Assembly: GCF_013340205.1 (NCBI RefSeq)
Contig: NZ_BJTG01000009.1
Span: 186,001-250,000 of the forward strand
DNA: 64,000 nt
Source: Anaeromyxobacter diazotrophicus
GTDB lineage: Bacteria; Myxococcota; Myxococcia; Myxococcales; Anaeromyxobacteraceae
Direction of reading: 5' to 3'
Shown here: one piece after another, positions 42,559 to 52,769 of the stretch
Layout: each line of letters begins with the position of its first letter
Position numbering within the stretch: position 1 is the stretch's first letter
Position numbers and translations under genes: made by a program
Notes under the pieces: generated by a model
The model's database searches: none
Told to the model about the DNA's origin: nothing
The model's input: the letters and a program-made list of their open reading frames with translations, nothing else

Positions 42559-43339
42559 GCTCGCCTCCCACGACGAGCACCTCGCGCTCGCCCTTGAGGA
42601 TGCTGTGCGGGAGGAGCTCGCTCGCGAAGAAGACGCGCGGCACCGGCACCCGCGCCTCGAAGACGGTCGAGCCGAACTCCCACGCCCGCTCGCGATCCTG
42701 CGTGAACGACGACAGGTTGTTCATGCGGACGAGCCAGTCGCGGCGGCCGGTCCGCTCCAGCACCTCGTGCTCCTGCACGTCGTGGACGCCGCGCCACAGG
42801 GTCAGCCAGCGCTCGCCCGGGCTCCGCCGCCCGAGCTCGTACTGGGTGAACGTGTAGAGGAGGTCGAGCTGGGAGTCGATGGCGTTGGTCCGGGCGTGAC
42901 CCCGGACGCGGTCGGCGGCGTAGCCCTGGTACGCCTCCGAGTCCGGCCCGTCGATCCGGCCGCGGTGCCAGGTCGGCGGGAGGCCCATCCGGCTCTCCAC
43001 CCACCCCTTCAGCACCGCCCCCTCCACCGAGCTCGAGTCCACACCCCAGCCGCGCAGGAAGCGCAGGTAGCTGTTCTTGAGGCTGCGCCGCGCGCTGTCG
43101 GTCGCCTCCCGCTGCCACTGGTGGAGCTGGAACTTCACCGTGACGAAGCTGTCGAAGCGGCGGGCGCGCTCGTCGGGATCGGCGAGGCCATCGAGCATCT
43201 CGAAGAGGAACCGGTTTCCCCCGCGGACGCCCTGGACCTCGATCGGCCGCGGGTCGGCCGCGAACTCCCGCGACGCGATGGCCCACGGCGGCAGGTTGCA
43301 GAGGTTGAAGGAGGTGCCCGGGTCGCGCGGCTCGCCCAT
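42533..43339 (-). CDS. draT: NAD+-dinitrogen-reductase ADP-D-ribosyltransferase
   Basis: The product has 268 residues. It follows known DraT sequences through most of its length: FNLCNLPPWAIASREF, VKFQLHQWQREATDSARR, SLKNSYLRFLRGWGVDS, GAVLKGWVESRMG, RTNAIDSQLDLLYTFTQYEL, and RMNNLSSFTQDRERAWEFGST. DraT transfers ADP-ribose from NAD+ to one arginine of NifH when ammonium or darkness/energy limitation signals it, switching nitrogenase off. It begins 10 bases after nifB stops, so it is made with nifB. Its 3' end overlaps draG on the other strand. Confidence 0.95.
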   Translation of the reverse strand: MGEPRDPGTSFNLCNLPPWAIASREFAADPRPIEVQGVRGGNRFLFEMLDGLADPDERARRFDSFVTVKFQLHQWQREATDSARRSLKNSYLRFLRGWGVDSSSVEGAVLKGWVESRMGLPPTWHRGRIDGPDSEAYQGYAADRVRGHARTNAIDSQLDLLYTFTQYELGRRSPGERWLTLWRGVHDVQEHEVLERTGRRDWLVRMNNLSSFTQDRERAWEFGSTVFEARVPVPRVFFASELLPHSILKGEREVLVVGGELRVKVLAA

Positions 43340-43349
43340 GGACGGCTCG

Positions 43350-44837
43350 TCAAGGGGCGCCGAGCGCGCGCTCGCCGCCCACCGCCCGCTCGCGCTCTGC
43401 CAGGCCCCCGAACCAGGCCAGCAGGGCCGCCTCGATGGGCTGGAAGGCGTGCTCCACCACCGGGGTGATCCCCGCGCCGGCGAGGCGCTCCCGCGGGCAG
43501 CGACCGACCTTCGCCACCAGCACGGCGCGGCAGTCGGAGAGGGCGGCCAGGACCTGCTCCAGCTCCGCGTCGTCGCCGTCGCCGCCCGCGCAGTACTGGC
43601 CCACCTTGCGGTGCCCCACCAGGCGCGCGCCCCGGCGATCCACGTCGTAGACGAGGAACTCGCGGGCGTGCCCGAAGTGCTGGTTCACGAGGCCACCGCC
43701 CTTGCTGGCGACGGCGACGCGCGCCGCGCGCGCGGGCGCAGCGACCGCCAGCCGGGCCAGCGCCTCCGCGCGCGCCGCGGCCTCCCCGCGGCGCGCCCGC
43801 TCCACCGCGCCCCGGTGCGCCGCCCGCGCGGCGCTCGCGTCCGCGGCCGGCGCCGCCGGCAGCGCGGCCAGCGCGAACTCCGCGTGGCGATCCTGCCCGA
43901 GGAGCCCCACCGCGTCGGCGCGACACTGCCGGCAGTGCTTCATCACCCTCGCCCCGCCCTCGCAGGCGCGCTGCACCGCCTCCAGCTCGGCCGCCGTCGG
44001 CCCGCGCTGGCCGGTGAGCCCGTAGTGCGTACCGTGCTCCGGCGCGGAGAGGAGCGGCATCACGTTGTGGAGGAAGGCCCCGAGCCGCCGGACGGTCCGC
44101 CCCACCTCGACCAGGTGCTCGCCGTTCACGCCCGGCACGAGCACCGAGTTCACCTTGCACAGGATGCCCCGGCCGGCGAGCGCCGCCAGCCCCTCGAGCT
44201 GCCGCTCCGAGAGGAGCCGCGCCCCGTCCTCCCCCCGCACCTTGCGGCCCCTCCACAGCACCCACGGGTGGATGCGCGCCCCGACCTCCGCGTCGATCAT
44301 GTTGACCGTGACCGTCACGTGATCGACGCCGAGCGCGGCGAGGCGCTCCACGTGCTCGGGCAGCGCGAGGCCGTTGGTCGAGAGGCAGAGGCGCAGGTCC
44401 GGCGCGGCCCGGCGCACGAGCTCCAGCGTCTCGAACGTCGGGCCGGGGTTCGCGAGCGGGTCGCCGGGGCCGGCGATGCCCACCACCGAGAGCTGGGGCA
44501 CCTCGGCCGCCACCGCCAGCACCTTGCGCAGCGCCTGCTCGGGCGTGAGGCGCTCGCTCACCACCCCCGGGCGGCTCTCGCTGGCGCAGTCGTACCTCCG
44601 GTTGCAGTAGTGGCACTGGATGTTGCACGCCGGCGCGACCGCCACGTGCATGCGCGCGAAGTGATGGTGCGCCTCCTCGCTGTAGCAGGGGTGGTTCGCG
44701 ATCTTCGCCTGCACCTCCGGCGGAAGCGGCGCCGGCTCCCCGCACCCGCCGCCGAACCGGCAGTTGGCGGGCGCCGGCCTGGCCGCTCCTGCGAGGTCCG
44801 CGATCGGAAGGGCTGGGCGGGCGCGCGCGATCGTCAT
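43350..44837 (-). CDS. nifB: Nitrogenase cofactor biosynthesis protein NifB with NifX-like C-terminus
   Basis: The product has 495 residues, with AAGGAGCG before ATG 44837. The radical-SAM motif is CNIQCHYC (Cys71, 75, 78), preceded by HPCYSEEAHHHFARMHVAVAP and followed by GIAGPGDPLANP, the SAM-binding GGE-like strand. Cys-rich segments for the accessory clusters include KHCRQCRADAVGLLGQD. From about residue 375 a NifX/NafY-type domain (VAVASKGGGLVNQHFGHA) is fused, as in many NifB proteins. NifB makes NifB-co, the 8Fe-9S-C core of FeMo-co. It heads the leftward nifB-draT operon and is divergent from nifH. Confidence 0.96.
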   Translation of the reverse strand: MTIARARPALPIADLAGAARPAPANCRFGGGCGEPAPLPPEVQAKIANHPCYSEEAHHHFARMHVAVAPACNIQCHYCNRRYDCASESRPGVVSERLTPEQALRKVLAVAAEVPQLSVVGIAGPGDPLANPGPTFETLELVRRAAPDLRLCLSTNGLALPEHVERLAALGVDHVTVTVNMIDAEVGARIHPWVLWRGRKVRGEDGARLLSERQLEGLAALAGRGILCKVNSVLVPGVNGEHLVEVGRTVRRLGAFLHNVMPLLSAPEHGTHYGLTGQRGPTAAELEAVQRACEGGARVMKHCRQCRADAVGLLGQDRHAEFALAALPAAPAADASAARAAHRGAVERARRGEAAARAEALARLAVAAPARAARVAVASKGGGLVNQHFGHAREFLVYDVDRRGARLVGHRKVGQYCAGGDGDDAELEQVLAALSDCRAVLVAKVGRCPRERLAGAGITPVVEHAFQPIEAALLAWFGGLAERERAVGGERALGAP

Positions 44838-44948
44838 GGGGCGCTCCTTTGCAGCGAGCGTTCCAGCGCCGGGCACGCCCGCCCGGCGCGGCGGCACACG
44901 CCCGCGCGCCGCGGGCGCGGCGGGCGGGCGCGCTGGGTTTGCGCCGAT

Positions 44949-44964
44949 TGTCCGGTTCCTCACC
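44949..44964 (+). promoter_or_regulatory. Candidate NifA upstream activator site 1
   Basis: TGT-10 bases-ACC, close to the NifA consensus TGT-N10-ACA, at about -140 relative to the predicted nifH start. It shares a TGTC..GGTTCC core with the second site 23 bases downstream, so both may bind NifA. Confidence 0.45.
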
Positions 44965-44971
44965 TGAGCCG

Positions 44972-44987
44972 TGTCGGGTTCCGGACG
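44972..44987 (+). promoter_or_regulatory. Candidate NifA upstream activator site 2
   Basis: TGT-10 bases-ACG, one mismatch from the NifA site consensus. It lies about 90 bases upstream of the -24 element, a normal distance for an enhancer of a sigma-54 promoter. Confidence 0.45.
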
Positions 44988-45075
44988 CGGCCGGCGGCGC
45001 CAGCGCGCGGCGCGCCGCCGGCCACCGCGCTGGAAGCGCTGCGCCCCAGGGCCGGGGGCGCGGTCCTTCGCGGGC

Positions 45076-45089
45076 GGTACGCCCCTTGC
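45076..45089 (+). promoter_or_regulatory. Sigma-54 (-24/-12) promoter of nifH
   Basis: GGTACGCCCCTTGC has the required GG-10 bases-GC spacing and the TTGCT right half of the consensus TGGCACG-N4-TTGCW. Transcription would begin near 45101, which rules out the ATG at 45099 and supports the nifH start at 45132. Confidence 0.8.
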
Positions 45090-45092
45090 TGA

Positions 45093-45995
<903 letters not shown>

Positions 45996-46035
45996 TCCGC
46001 TCGTCGTTCAACGCAGGGAGAGAAGGAGCCGCGGC

Positions 46036-47481
46036 ATGGGACGCGAGGTCAAGAAGGTCGAGGGCATCACCAAGGAGTCGACGCAGCAGATGATCGACGA
46101 GGCCCTCCAGGCCTACCCGGAGAAGGGCAAGAAGAAGCGCGCCCCTCACCTGGCCCCCAACGACCCGGCGGGCGCCAGCGCCTGCGTGCGGTCGAACCGA
46201 AAGACGGTCCCCGGCGTGATGAGCGCGCGCGGCTGCGCCTACGCCGGGGCCAAGGGGGTGGTGTGGGGGCCCATCCGCGACATGGTCCACGTCTCCCACG
46301 GCCCGGTCGGCTGCGGCTGGTACTCGTGGGGCACCCGCCGCAACCTCATGTCCGGCAAGAACGGCGTCACGAACTTCGCGATGCAGTTCACCTCCGACTT
46401 CCAGGAGAAGGACATCGTCTACGGCGGGGACAAGAAGCTGGCGGTGCTCCTCAAGGAGGCGAAGGAGCTCTTCCCGCTCGCCAAGGGCATCTCGGTCCTG
46501 TCCGAGTGCCCGGTCGGCCTCATCGGCGACGACATCAACGCGGTCGCGAAGAAGATGACGAAGGAGCTCGAGCTGCCGGTCATCCCCTGCAACTGCGAGG
46601 GCTTCCGCGGCGTCTCGCAGTCCCTCGGGCACCACATCTCGAACGACACCATCCGCGACTACATCATCGAGACGCGCACCTTCGCCGAGCCCGCCGGCCC
46701 GTACGACATCGCGCTCATCGGCGACTACAACATCGGCGGCGACGTGTGGTCCGCCAAGGCGCTCCTCTCGGAGATCGGCCTCAACGTGAAGGCCACCTGG
46801 ACGGGCGACGGCGAGATGGAGCGGATCGCCGCCACGCACGAGGTGAAGCTCAACCTCATCCACTGCTACCGGTCGATGAACTACATGTGCAAGGTGATGG
46901 AGGAGAAGTACGGGATCCCCTGGCTCGAGTTCAACTTCTTCGGACCGACCAAGATCCGCGAGAGCCTCCGCAAGATCGCCGAGCGGTTCGACGATCGCAT
47001 CCGGGAGAACGTCGAGAAGGTCATCGCCAAGTACGACGTGCAGATGAAGGCCGTCGTCGACCAGTACCGGCCCCGCCTGGAGGGCAAGAAGGTCATGCTG
47101 TACGTCGGCGGCCTCCGCCCCCGCCACACCGTCGGCGCCTACGAGGACCTCGGGATGGTGGTGGTGGGCTCCGGCTACGAGTTCGCGCACGGCGACGACT
47201 ACGAGCGCACCATGCCGGAGATGCCCGAGGCGACCGTCATCTACGACGACGCGTCGGAGCACGAGCTGGAGCGCTTCGTGCACCAGCTCAAGCCGGACCT
47301 CATCGGCAGCGGCATCAAGGAGAAGTACGTCTTCCAGAAGATGGGGCTGCCCTTCCGGCAGATGCACAGCTGGGACTACTCCGGCCCGTACCACGCGTAC
47401 CAGGGCTTCCCGATCTTCGCGCGGGACATCGACATGGCCGTGAACAGCCCCACCTGGAAGCTCGTGAAGCCGCCGTTCTAG
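46036..47481 (+). CDS. nifD: Nitrogenase molybdenum-iron protein alpha chain
   Basis: The product has 481 residues. P-cluster cysteines are Cys67 (RGCAYAG), Cys93 ([11 protein letters not shown]) and Cys158 ([11 protein letters not shown]). The FeMo-co ligands are Cys277 ([10 protein letters not shown]) and His444 ([17 protein letters not shown]). These residues and the separate nifEN genes mark a molybdenum nitrogenase; there is no VnfG/AnfG gene. The [16 protein letters not shown] block contains the valine that lines the substrate channel. SD GAGAAGGAG precedes the ATG after a 40-base gap from nifH. Confidence 0.98.
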   Translation: MGREVKKVEGITKESTQQMIDEALQAYPEKGKKKRAPHLAPNDPAGASACVRSNRKTVPGVMSARGCAYAGAKGVVWGPIRDMVHVSHGPVGCGWYSWGTRRNLMSGKNGVTNFAMQFTSDFQEKDIVYGGDKKLAVLLKEAKELFPLAKGISVLSECPVGLIGDDINAVAKKMTKELELPVIPCNCEGFRGVSQSLGHHISNDTIRDYIIETRTFAEPAGPYDIALIGDYNIGGDVWSAKALLSEIGLNVKATWTGDGEMERIAATHEVKLNLIHCYRSMNYMCKVMEEKYGIPWLEFNFFGPTKIRESLRKIAERFDDRIRENVEKVIAKYDVQMKAVVDQYRPRLEGKKVMLYVGGLRPRHTVGAYEDLGMVVVGSGYEFAHGDDYERTMPEMPEATVIYDDASEHELERFVHQLKPDLIGSGIKEKYVFQKMGLPFRQMHSWDYSGPYHAYQGFPIFARDIDMAVNSPTWKLVKPPF

Positions 47482-47549
47482 CCAGCCTCAGCCTCAGCCT
47501 CGCCTCACCACCGTGGGCCAGCTTGGGCCCCGGACAGGAGACGTCCGTC

Positions 47550-49019
47550 ATGTCGAACAACCTCGGCCTCACCGTGAAGCCGGTCACCCCCACCTCGCCG
47601 GAGGAGGAGGCGCGCGTCGCCGCCTGGATCGACACCCAGGAGTACCGGGAGAAGAACTTCGCCCGGCAGGCCCTCGTCGTGAACCCGGTGCACTGCTGCC
47701 AGCCGCTCGGCGCCGAGCTGGCGGCGCACGGCTTCCAGGGCACCCTCCCCTTCGTCCACGGCTCCCAGGGCTGCGCCTCGTACTACCGGTCGACCCTGAA
47801 CCGGCACTTCCGGGAGCCGGCGCCGGCCGTCTCCGACGCCATGACCGAGGACGGCGCGGTCTTCGGCGGGCAGGCCAACCTCCACGAGGCGCTCGAGAAC
47901 GCCTACGCGCTCTACAAGCCCAAGATGATGGCCATCTTCACCTCCTGCATGCCGGAGGTGATCGGCGACGACCTCGGCGCCTTCCTCAAGAACGCCCGGG
48001 CGAAGGGGCACATCCCCAAGGACTACCCGCTCCCCTACGCCAACACGCCCAGCTTCAGCGGCTCGCACATCACCGGCTACGACGCGATGGTGCTCGCGAT
48101 CCTGCAGGTCCTCACCGAGGGCAAGAAGGTGGAGGGGCGCTGCACCGGGAAGCTGAACCTGCTCCCGGGCTTCGACACCAACACCGGCGACTACCGGGAG
48201 TACAAGCGCATCCTGGACGCCTTCGGGATCCCGCACACCGTCCTGGCCGACATCTCCGAGACCTTCGACTCGCCCAACGACGGCACCTACCGCCAGTATC
48301 CCGGCGGCACGCCGCTCGACGAAGCGGCCGACTCGATCAACGGCAAGGTGACGATCACCGTCGGCCCCTACGCGACGGCGAAGACGTTCGCCTGGGTGAA
48401 GGAGAGCTACGCGGGCCGCCACGCCGCGCTGCCCTTGCCCATGGGGATCGCGAAGACCGACGCGTTCCTGATGAAGCTCTCCGAGCTCTTCGAAAAGCCG
48501 GTCCCCGCCGCGCTGCGCGCCGAGCGCGGCCGGGCGGTGGACGCGATGACGGACGCCCAGCAGTACCTGCACGGCAAGCGGTTCGCGGTCTACGGCGACC
48601 CGGACCTGCTCCTCGGCTACGTCTCGTTCCTGCTGGAGATGGGCGCCACGCCGCACCACGTGCTGTGCAGCAAGGGGTCGAAGAAGCTGGAGAAGGAGCT
48701 GCAGGCGCTCCTCGACGGCTCTCCCTACGGCCGCGGCGCGGGCATCTACATGAACCGCGACCTGTGGCACCTGCGCAGCCTGCTCATGACGGACCCCGTC
48801 GACGCGATCCTGGGCGACACGCACGGCAAGTTCGCCGCCCGCGACGCGAAGATCCCGCTCTTCCGCTTCGGCTTCCCCATCTTCGACCGGGTGAACAAGC
48901 ACCGCCTGCCGCTCATCGGGTACCAGGGCGTCATCCACATGCTCACCGAGATCTGCAACCGGTTCCTCGACCTCCGGGACGACACCTGCGAGGACCGCTT
49001 CTTCGAGATGATGCGGTAG
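47550..49019 (+). CDS. nifK: Nitrogenase molybdenum-iron protein beta chain
   Basis: The product has 489 residues. P-cluster cysteines are visible in NPVHCCQPLGAE, HGSQGCASYYRS and FTSCMPEVIGDD, and the serine-type ligand region follows FGGQANLHEAL. It is shorter than the Azotobacter beta chain because the N-terminal extension is reduced, as in several anaerobes. With NifD it forms the alpha2-beta2 tetramer that reduces N2. The 68-base gap after nifD includes three copies of CAGCCT, with AGGAG near 47537 as the ribosome site. Confidence 0.97.
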   Translation: MSNNLGLTVKPVTPTSPEEEARVAAWIDTQEYREKNFARQALVVNPVHCCQPLGAELAAHGFQGTLPFVHGSQGCASYYRSTLNRHFREPAPAVSDAMTEDGAVFGGQANLHEALENAYALYKPKMMAIFTSCMPEVIGDDLGAFLKNARAKGHIPKDYPLPYANTPSFSGSHITGYDAMVLAILQVLTEGKKVEGRCTGKLNLLPGFDTNTGDYREYKRILDAFGIPHTVLADISETFDSPNDGTYRQYPGGTPLDEAADSINGKVTITVGPYATAKTFAWVKESYAGRHAALPLPMGIAKTDAFLMKLSELFEKPVPAALRAERGRAVDAMTDAQQYLHGKRFAVYGDPDLLLGYVSFLLEMGATPHHVLCSKGSKKLEKELQALLDGSPYGRGAGIYMNRDLWHLRSLLMTDPVDAILGDTHGKFAARDAKIPLFRFGFPIFDRVNKHRLPLIGYQGVIHMLTEICNRFLDLRDDTCEDRFFEMMR

Positions 49020-49031
49020 GCGAGGAGCGCC

Positions 49032-51785
49032 ATGGCTCGCCCCGACTTCTACGACGCCCCCGACTGCGACACCCACGAGCGGGGCGCGCCCAAGTTCTGC
49101 AAGAAGTCCGAGCCGGGCGAGGGCGCGGAGCGCAGCTGCGCCTACGACGGGGCGCGGGTGGTGCTCATGCCCGTCACCGACGCCATCCACCTCGTACACG
49201 GGCCCATCGCCTGCGCGGGCAACTCCTGGGACAACCGCGGCGCGCGCTCCTCCGGGGCGCAGCTCTTCCGTCGCGGCTTCACCACCGAGATGCTGGAGAA
49301 CGACGTGGTGTTCGGCGGGGAGAAGAAGCTCCACCGCGCCATCGTCGAGCTCGCCCAGCGCTACCGCGGCGAGGCGAAGGCCATCTTCGTCTATGCCACC
49401 TGCGTCACCGCCATGACCGGCGACGACGTGGCGGCGGTGTGCCGGGCCGCCGGGCCGGAGGTGGACATCCCGGTCATCCCGGTCAACACGCCCGGCTTCG
49501 TCGGCGACAAGAACATCGGCAACCGGCTGGCGGGCGAGATCCTGCTCGAGCACGTGATCGGCACCGCCGAGCCCGCGACGACCACGCCCTACGACGTGAA
49601 CCTCATCGGCGAGTACAACATCGCCGGCGACCTGTGGGGCATCCTCCCGCTCTTCGAGCGGCTCGGGATCCGCCTCCTCTCCTGCATCAGCGGCGACGCC
49701 AGGTTCGAGGAGCTGCGCTGGGCCCACCGCGCCCGCCTCAACGTCATCATCTGCTCGAAGAGCCTCACCAACCTCGCCCGCAAGCTGCGGAGGCAGTACG
49801 GCATCCCGTACCTGGAGGAGTCGTTCTACGGGATGACCGACACCGCCCGGGCGCTGCGCGACATGGCGCGCGAGCTCGACCTCGCGAACGGCGGTCCGCC
49901 CGTCATGCAGGAGCGGGTCGAGCGGCTGGTGGAGGAGGAGGAGGCGCGCTGCCGCGCGCGGCTCGCGCCGTACCGGGCGCGCCTCGAGGGCAAGCGGGCG
50001 GTGCTCTTCACCGGCGGCGTGAAGACCTGGTCGATGGTGAACGCCCTCCGCGAGCTGGGGGTGGAGATCCTCGCCGCCGGCACCCAGAACTCCACGCTGG
50101 AGGACTTCCACCGGATGAAGGCGCTGATGCACCGCGACGCGCGCGTCATCGAGGACACCTCCACCGCCGGACTGCTCGGCGTCATGGCCGAGAAGCAGCC
50201 CGACCTCGTCGTCGCCGGCGGCAAGACCAAGTTCCTCGCGCTCAAGACGCTGACGCCCTTCCTCGACATCAACCACGGCCGCGCCCACCCCTACGCCGGG
50301 TACGAGGGGATGGTCACCTTCGCCCGGCAGCTCGATCTCACCGTCAACAACCCCATCTGGCCGGCCCTCCACGCCCCGGCGCCCTGGGAGCTCTCACCCG
50401 CGGCGCGGGAGGAGGCGCGCGCCGCCGCCGCCGGCCACGCCCGGACCTTCCTCGCCGAGGACCTCTCTCGCTCGCGGGTCAAGGTGCCGGCCAAGGCGGC
50501 GACCGTGAACCCGCAGAAGAACTCGCCCGCGCTGGGCGCGACGCTCGCCTACCTCGGCGTCGACGGGATGCTGGCGCTCCTCCACGGCGCGCAGGGCTGC
50601 TCCACCTTCATCCGGCTGCAGCTCTCCCGGCACTTCAAGGAGTCGATCGCGCTCAACTCGACCGCGATGAGCGAGGACGCCGCCATCTTCGGCGGCTGGG
50701 AGAACCTCCAGGCGGGCGTGAAGCGCGTCATCGAGAAGTTCCACCCCGGCGTCGTGGGCGTCATGACCTCCGGGCTCACCGAGACCATGGGCGACGACGT
50801 GCAGAGCGCGATCGCCCACTTCCGGAAGGCGAACCCCGCGCTGGCGGGGACGCCCATCGTCTGGGCCGCAACGCCCGACTACTGCGGCTCGCTGCAGGAG
50901 GGGTACGCCGCCGCGGTCGAGGCCCTGGTGGGCACGCTGGCCGAGGGTGGCGCGACCATCCCGGGGCAGGTGAACCTGCTGCCGGGCGCCCACCTCACGC
51001 CGGCCGACGTGGAGGAGGTGAAGGGGCTCGTCGAGTCCTTCGGCCTGACCGCCCTCACCATCCCGGACCTGGCCAACGCGCTCGACGGCCACATCGACGA
51101 GGAGGTCTCGCCGCTCTCCACCGGCGGCGTGGCGCTCGGCGAGCTCCGCCGGGCCGGGCGGAGCGCCGCCACCTTCTACGTCGGCGACTCCCTCGCCAGG
51201 GCGGCGCTGCGGCTCGAGGCGTCGTTCGGGGTCCCGGCCTACGGGTTCGGCTCCCTCACCGGACTCGCCGAGGTGGACCGCTTCGTGGCGACGCTCTCCG
51301 CGCTCTCCGGCCGGCCCGTGCCGCCCGCGCAGCGCCGCTGGCGGAGCCGCCTCGCCGACGCGATGGTGGACTGCCATTACCAGTTCGGCGGGAAGAAGGT
51401 CGCGCTGGCGCTGGAGGCGGACCACCTCGCGGGGATGACCCGCTTCCTGGCCGGGATGGGGTGCGAGATCCAGGTCGCGCTCGCCGCCACCCGAACCCGC
51501 GGCCTCGACGCGCTGCCCTGCGCGACGGTGGCGGTGGGGGACCTCGAGGACCTCGAGTCCGCCGCGTCCGGCGCCGATCTGCTGGTGGCGAACTCGAACG
51601 GCCGCCAGGCAGCGGCCCGCCTCGGCGTGAAGGCGCACCTGCGCACCGGGCTGCCCGTCTTCGACCGGCTCGGCGCGCACCACAAGACCTGGGTCGGCTA
51701 CCGCGGGACGACGAACCTCGTCTTCGAGGTGGCGAACCTGTTCCAGGCGACGTCCTCGGAGGCGCAGAAGCTCGCGCACAACTGA
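49032..51785 (+). CDS. nifEN: Fused NifE-NifN, FeMo-cofactor assembly scaffold
   Basis: One frame of 917 residues covers both scaffold subunits. The NifE part (1 to about 450) has CAYDGARVVL, GPIACAGNSWDNRG, YATCVTAMTGDDV and IGEYNIAGDLWG. An Ala/Glu-rich linker (about 455-480) leads into the NifN part, from about residue 491 (NPQKNSPALGATLAYLG) with HGAQGCSTFIRLQ, SGLTETMGDDV and VDCHYQFGGKKVALALE. No stop or frameshift lies between, so the fusion is real. NifEN receives NifB-co, matures it with Mo and homocitrate, and passes FeMo-co to NifDK. Fusion guarantees 1:1 subunits. Starts 12 bases after nifK. Confidence 0.96.
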   Translation: MARPDFYDAPDCDTHERGAPKFCKKSEPGEGAERSCAYDGARVVLMPVTDAIHLVHGPIACAGNSWDNRGARSSGAQLFRRGFTTEMLENDVVFGGEKKLHRAIVELAQRYRGEAKAIFVYATCVTAMTGDDVAAVCRAAGPEVDIPVIPVNTPGFVGDKNIGNRLAGEILLEHVIGTAEPATTTPYDVNLIGEYNIAGDLWGILPLFERLGIRLLSCISGDARFEELRWAHRARLNVIICSKSLTNLARKLRRQYGIPYLEESFYGMTDTARALRDMARELDLANGGPPVMQERVERLVEEEEARCRARLAPYRARLEGKRAVLFTGGVKTWSMVNALRELGVEILAAGTQNSTLEDFHRMKALMHRDARVIEDTSTAGLLGVMAEKQPDLVVAGGKTKFLALKTLTPFLDINHGRAHPYAGYEGMVTFARQLDLTVNNPIWPALHAPAPWELSPAAREEARAAAAGHARTFLAEDLSRSRVKVPAKAATVNPQKNSPALGATLAYLGVDGMLALLHGAQGCSTFIRLQLSRHFKESIALNSTAMSEDAAIFGGWENLQAGVKRVIEKFHPGVVGVMTSGLTETMGDDVQSAIAHFRKANPALAGTPIVWAATPDYCGSLQEGYAAAVEALVGTLAEGGATIPGQVNLLPGAHLTPADVEEVKGLVESFGLTALTIPDLANALDGHIDEEVSPLSTGGVALGELRRAGRSAATFYVGDSLARAALRLEASFGVPAYGFGSLTGLAEVDRFVATLSALSGRPVPPAQRRWRSRLADAMVDCHYQFGGKKVALALEADHLAGMTRFLAGMGCEIQVALAATRTRGLDALPCATVAVGDLEDLESAASGADLLVANSNGRQAAARLGVKAHLRTGLPVFDRLGAHHKTWVGYRGTTNLVFEVANLFQATSSEAQKLAHN

Positions 51786-51786
51786 A

Positions 51787-52152
51787 ATGAAGATCGCGTT
51801 CACGAGCAGCGACGGCACGCAGGTCGACCAGCACTTCGGCAAGGCCTCGCACTTCGACGTCTGGGAGGTGGGGCCGGCCGAGGCGCGCTTCCTGGAGCGG
51901 GTCCCCGCCCCCGTCCTCGTCGGCGACGAGGAGGATCGGACCACCGCCCGCGCCGAGGCGCTCGCCGGCTGCGCCGTCGTCTACACGGTGCAGATCGGCG
52001 GCCCGGCCGCGGCGAAGCTCGTCGCGCGGCGCATCCATCCCATGAAGACGCAGACCGAGGTGCCGGTGGCGGACCTCGTCGGCCGGCTCCAGGCGGTGCT
52101 GAAGGAGCGGCCACCCCCCTGGCTCAAGAAGGCGATGAACGGAGGAGCATGA
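51787..52152 (+). CDS. nifX: NifX, nitrogenase cofactor carrier
   Basis: The product has 121 residues, starting one base after the nifEN stop. MKIAFTSSDGTQVDQHFGKA is the typical NifX opening with its QHFG motif, followed by a Rossmann-like alpha/beta fold and VYTVQIGGPAAAKLV. NifX binds NifB-co and the VK-cluster intermediate and moves them between NifB and NifEN. The C-terminal 15 residues are basic (RPPPWLKKAMN). Confidence 0.93.
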   Translation: MKIAFTSSDGTQVDQHFGKASHFDVWEVGPAEARFLERVPAPVLVGDEEDRTTARAEALAGCAVVYTVQIGGPAAAKLVARRIHPMKTQTEVPVADLVGRLQAVLKERPPPWLKKAMNGGA

Positions 52153-52154
52153 CC

Positions 52155-52418
52155 ATGGCGTACCTGACCGGCCTCACGCGCGGCAAGCGCGCGTGGACCC
52201 CGAAGTTCGTGAAGTCCATCGACGACGAGCGCTGCATCGGCTGCGGCCGCTGCATCAAGATCTGCGCGCACGGCGTCCTCGCACCCAAGGAGGTGGACGA
52301 GGAGGAGTCCGCCAAGATGTTCGTCACGGTGGCGAACCCCGAGGACTGCATCGGCTGCGAGGCGTGCGGGCGCACCTGCAAGAAGGACTCGTTCACCTTC
52401 GAGGCGCTCGTCGCCTGA
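52155..52418 (+). CDS. Nif-specific 2[4Fe-4S] ferredoxin (ferredoxin III type)
   Basis: GGAGGA at 52141-52146 is 8 bases from ATG 52155 and only 2 from the ATG at 52149, which overlaps the nifX stop; I therefore choose 52155, giving 87 residues. Two cluster motifs are present: CIGCGRCIKIC (about 27-37) and CIGCEACGRTCKK (about 63-75), with an acidic loop (KEVDEEESAKM) between. Proteins of this type (FdxB) sit beside nifX in most nif clusters and supply electrons for cofactor assembly or to NifH. Confidence 0.93.
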   Translation: MAYLTGLTRGKRAWTPKFVKSIDDERCIGCGRCIKICAHGVLAPKEVDEEESAKMFVTVANPEDCIGCEACGRTCKKDSFTFEALVA

Positions 52419-52430
52419 GCAGGGGGACCG

Positions 52431-52769
52431 ATGCGACACCCTCCCCAGGAGGACGCGCCGGGGCGCACGCTCGAGCAGCTCGCGCACCTCTCCCGCGCCG
52501 AGGACTTCTTCCGCTTCTTCGGGCTCGACTACGACCCGCGGGTGCTGGCGGTGCACCGGCTGCAAGTGCTGAAGCGCTTCGGCCTCGACGTGGCGGCGCT
52601 CGAGGAGCAGCGCCCGCTCCCCTCCGAGGAGGAGCGGCTGCGCCTCTACGGTCAGGCGCTGCGGCGCGCGCACGACCTCTTCGCCGGGCCGCCCGCGCCC
52701 GCGCAGCGGGTGTTCCGGCTGCTGCAGGGCGGCCTCGTCCAGCTCGGGCCTCCCCGGCCGGCGCGATGA
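52431..52769 (+). CDS. nifW: NifW, nitrogenase stabilising/protective protein
   Basis: The product has 112 residues. The family signature is clear: HLSRAEDFFRFFGLDYDP, then VHRLQVLKRFGLDV and a helical second half ending FRLLQGGLVQL. NifW binds the MoFe protein and helps protect it or mature it under oxygen stress. It follows the ferredoxin by 12 bases and overlaps the GNAT gene by 4. Confidence 0.92.
   Translation: MRHPPQEDAPGRTLEQLAHLSRAEDFFRFFGLDYDPRVLAVHRLQVLKRFGLDVAALEEQRPLPSEEERLRLYGQALRRAHDLFAGPPAPAQRVFRLLQGGLVQLGPPRPAR

Noticed and set aside
44851-44864. GG-N10-GC match on the minus strand as a sigma-54 promoter for nifB
   Set aside because: Transcription would start around 44839, downstream of the nifB ribosome site and almost at the ATG. 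In DNA this G+C-rich the bare spacing match is common.
47484-47503. Short CAGCCT repeat before nifK as a regulatory array
   Set aside because: Only three units, with no partner elsewhere; probably chance or slippage.
46036-49019. Vanadium or iron-only nitrogenase
   Set aside because: nifD and nifK have the Mo-type ligands and context (nifEN, nifX), and no delta-subunit gene lies between them.
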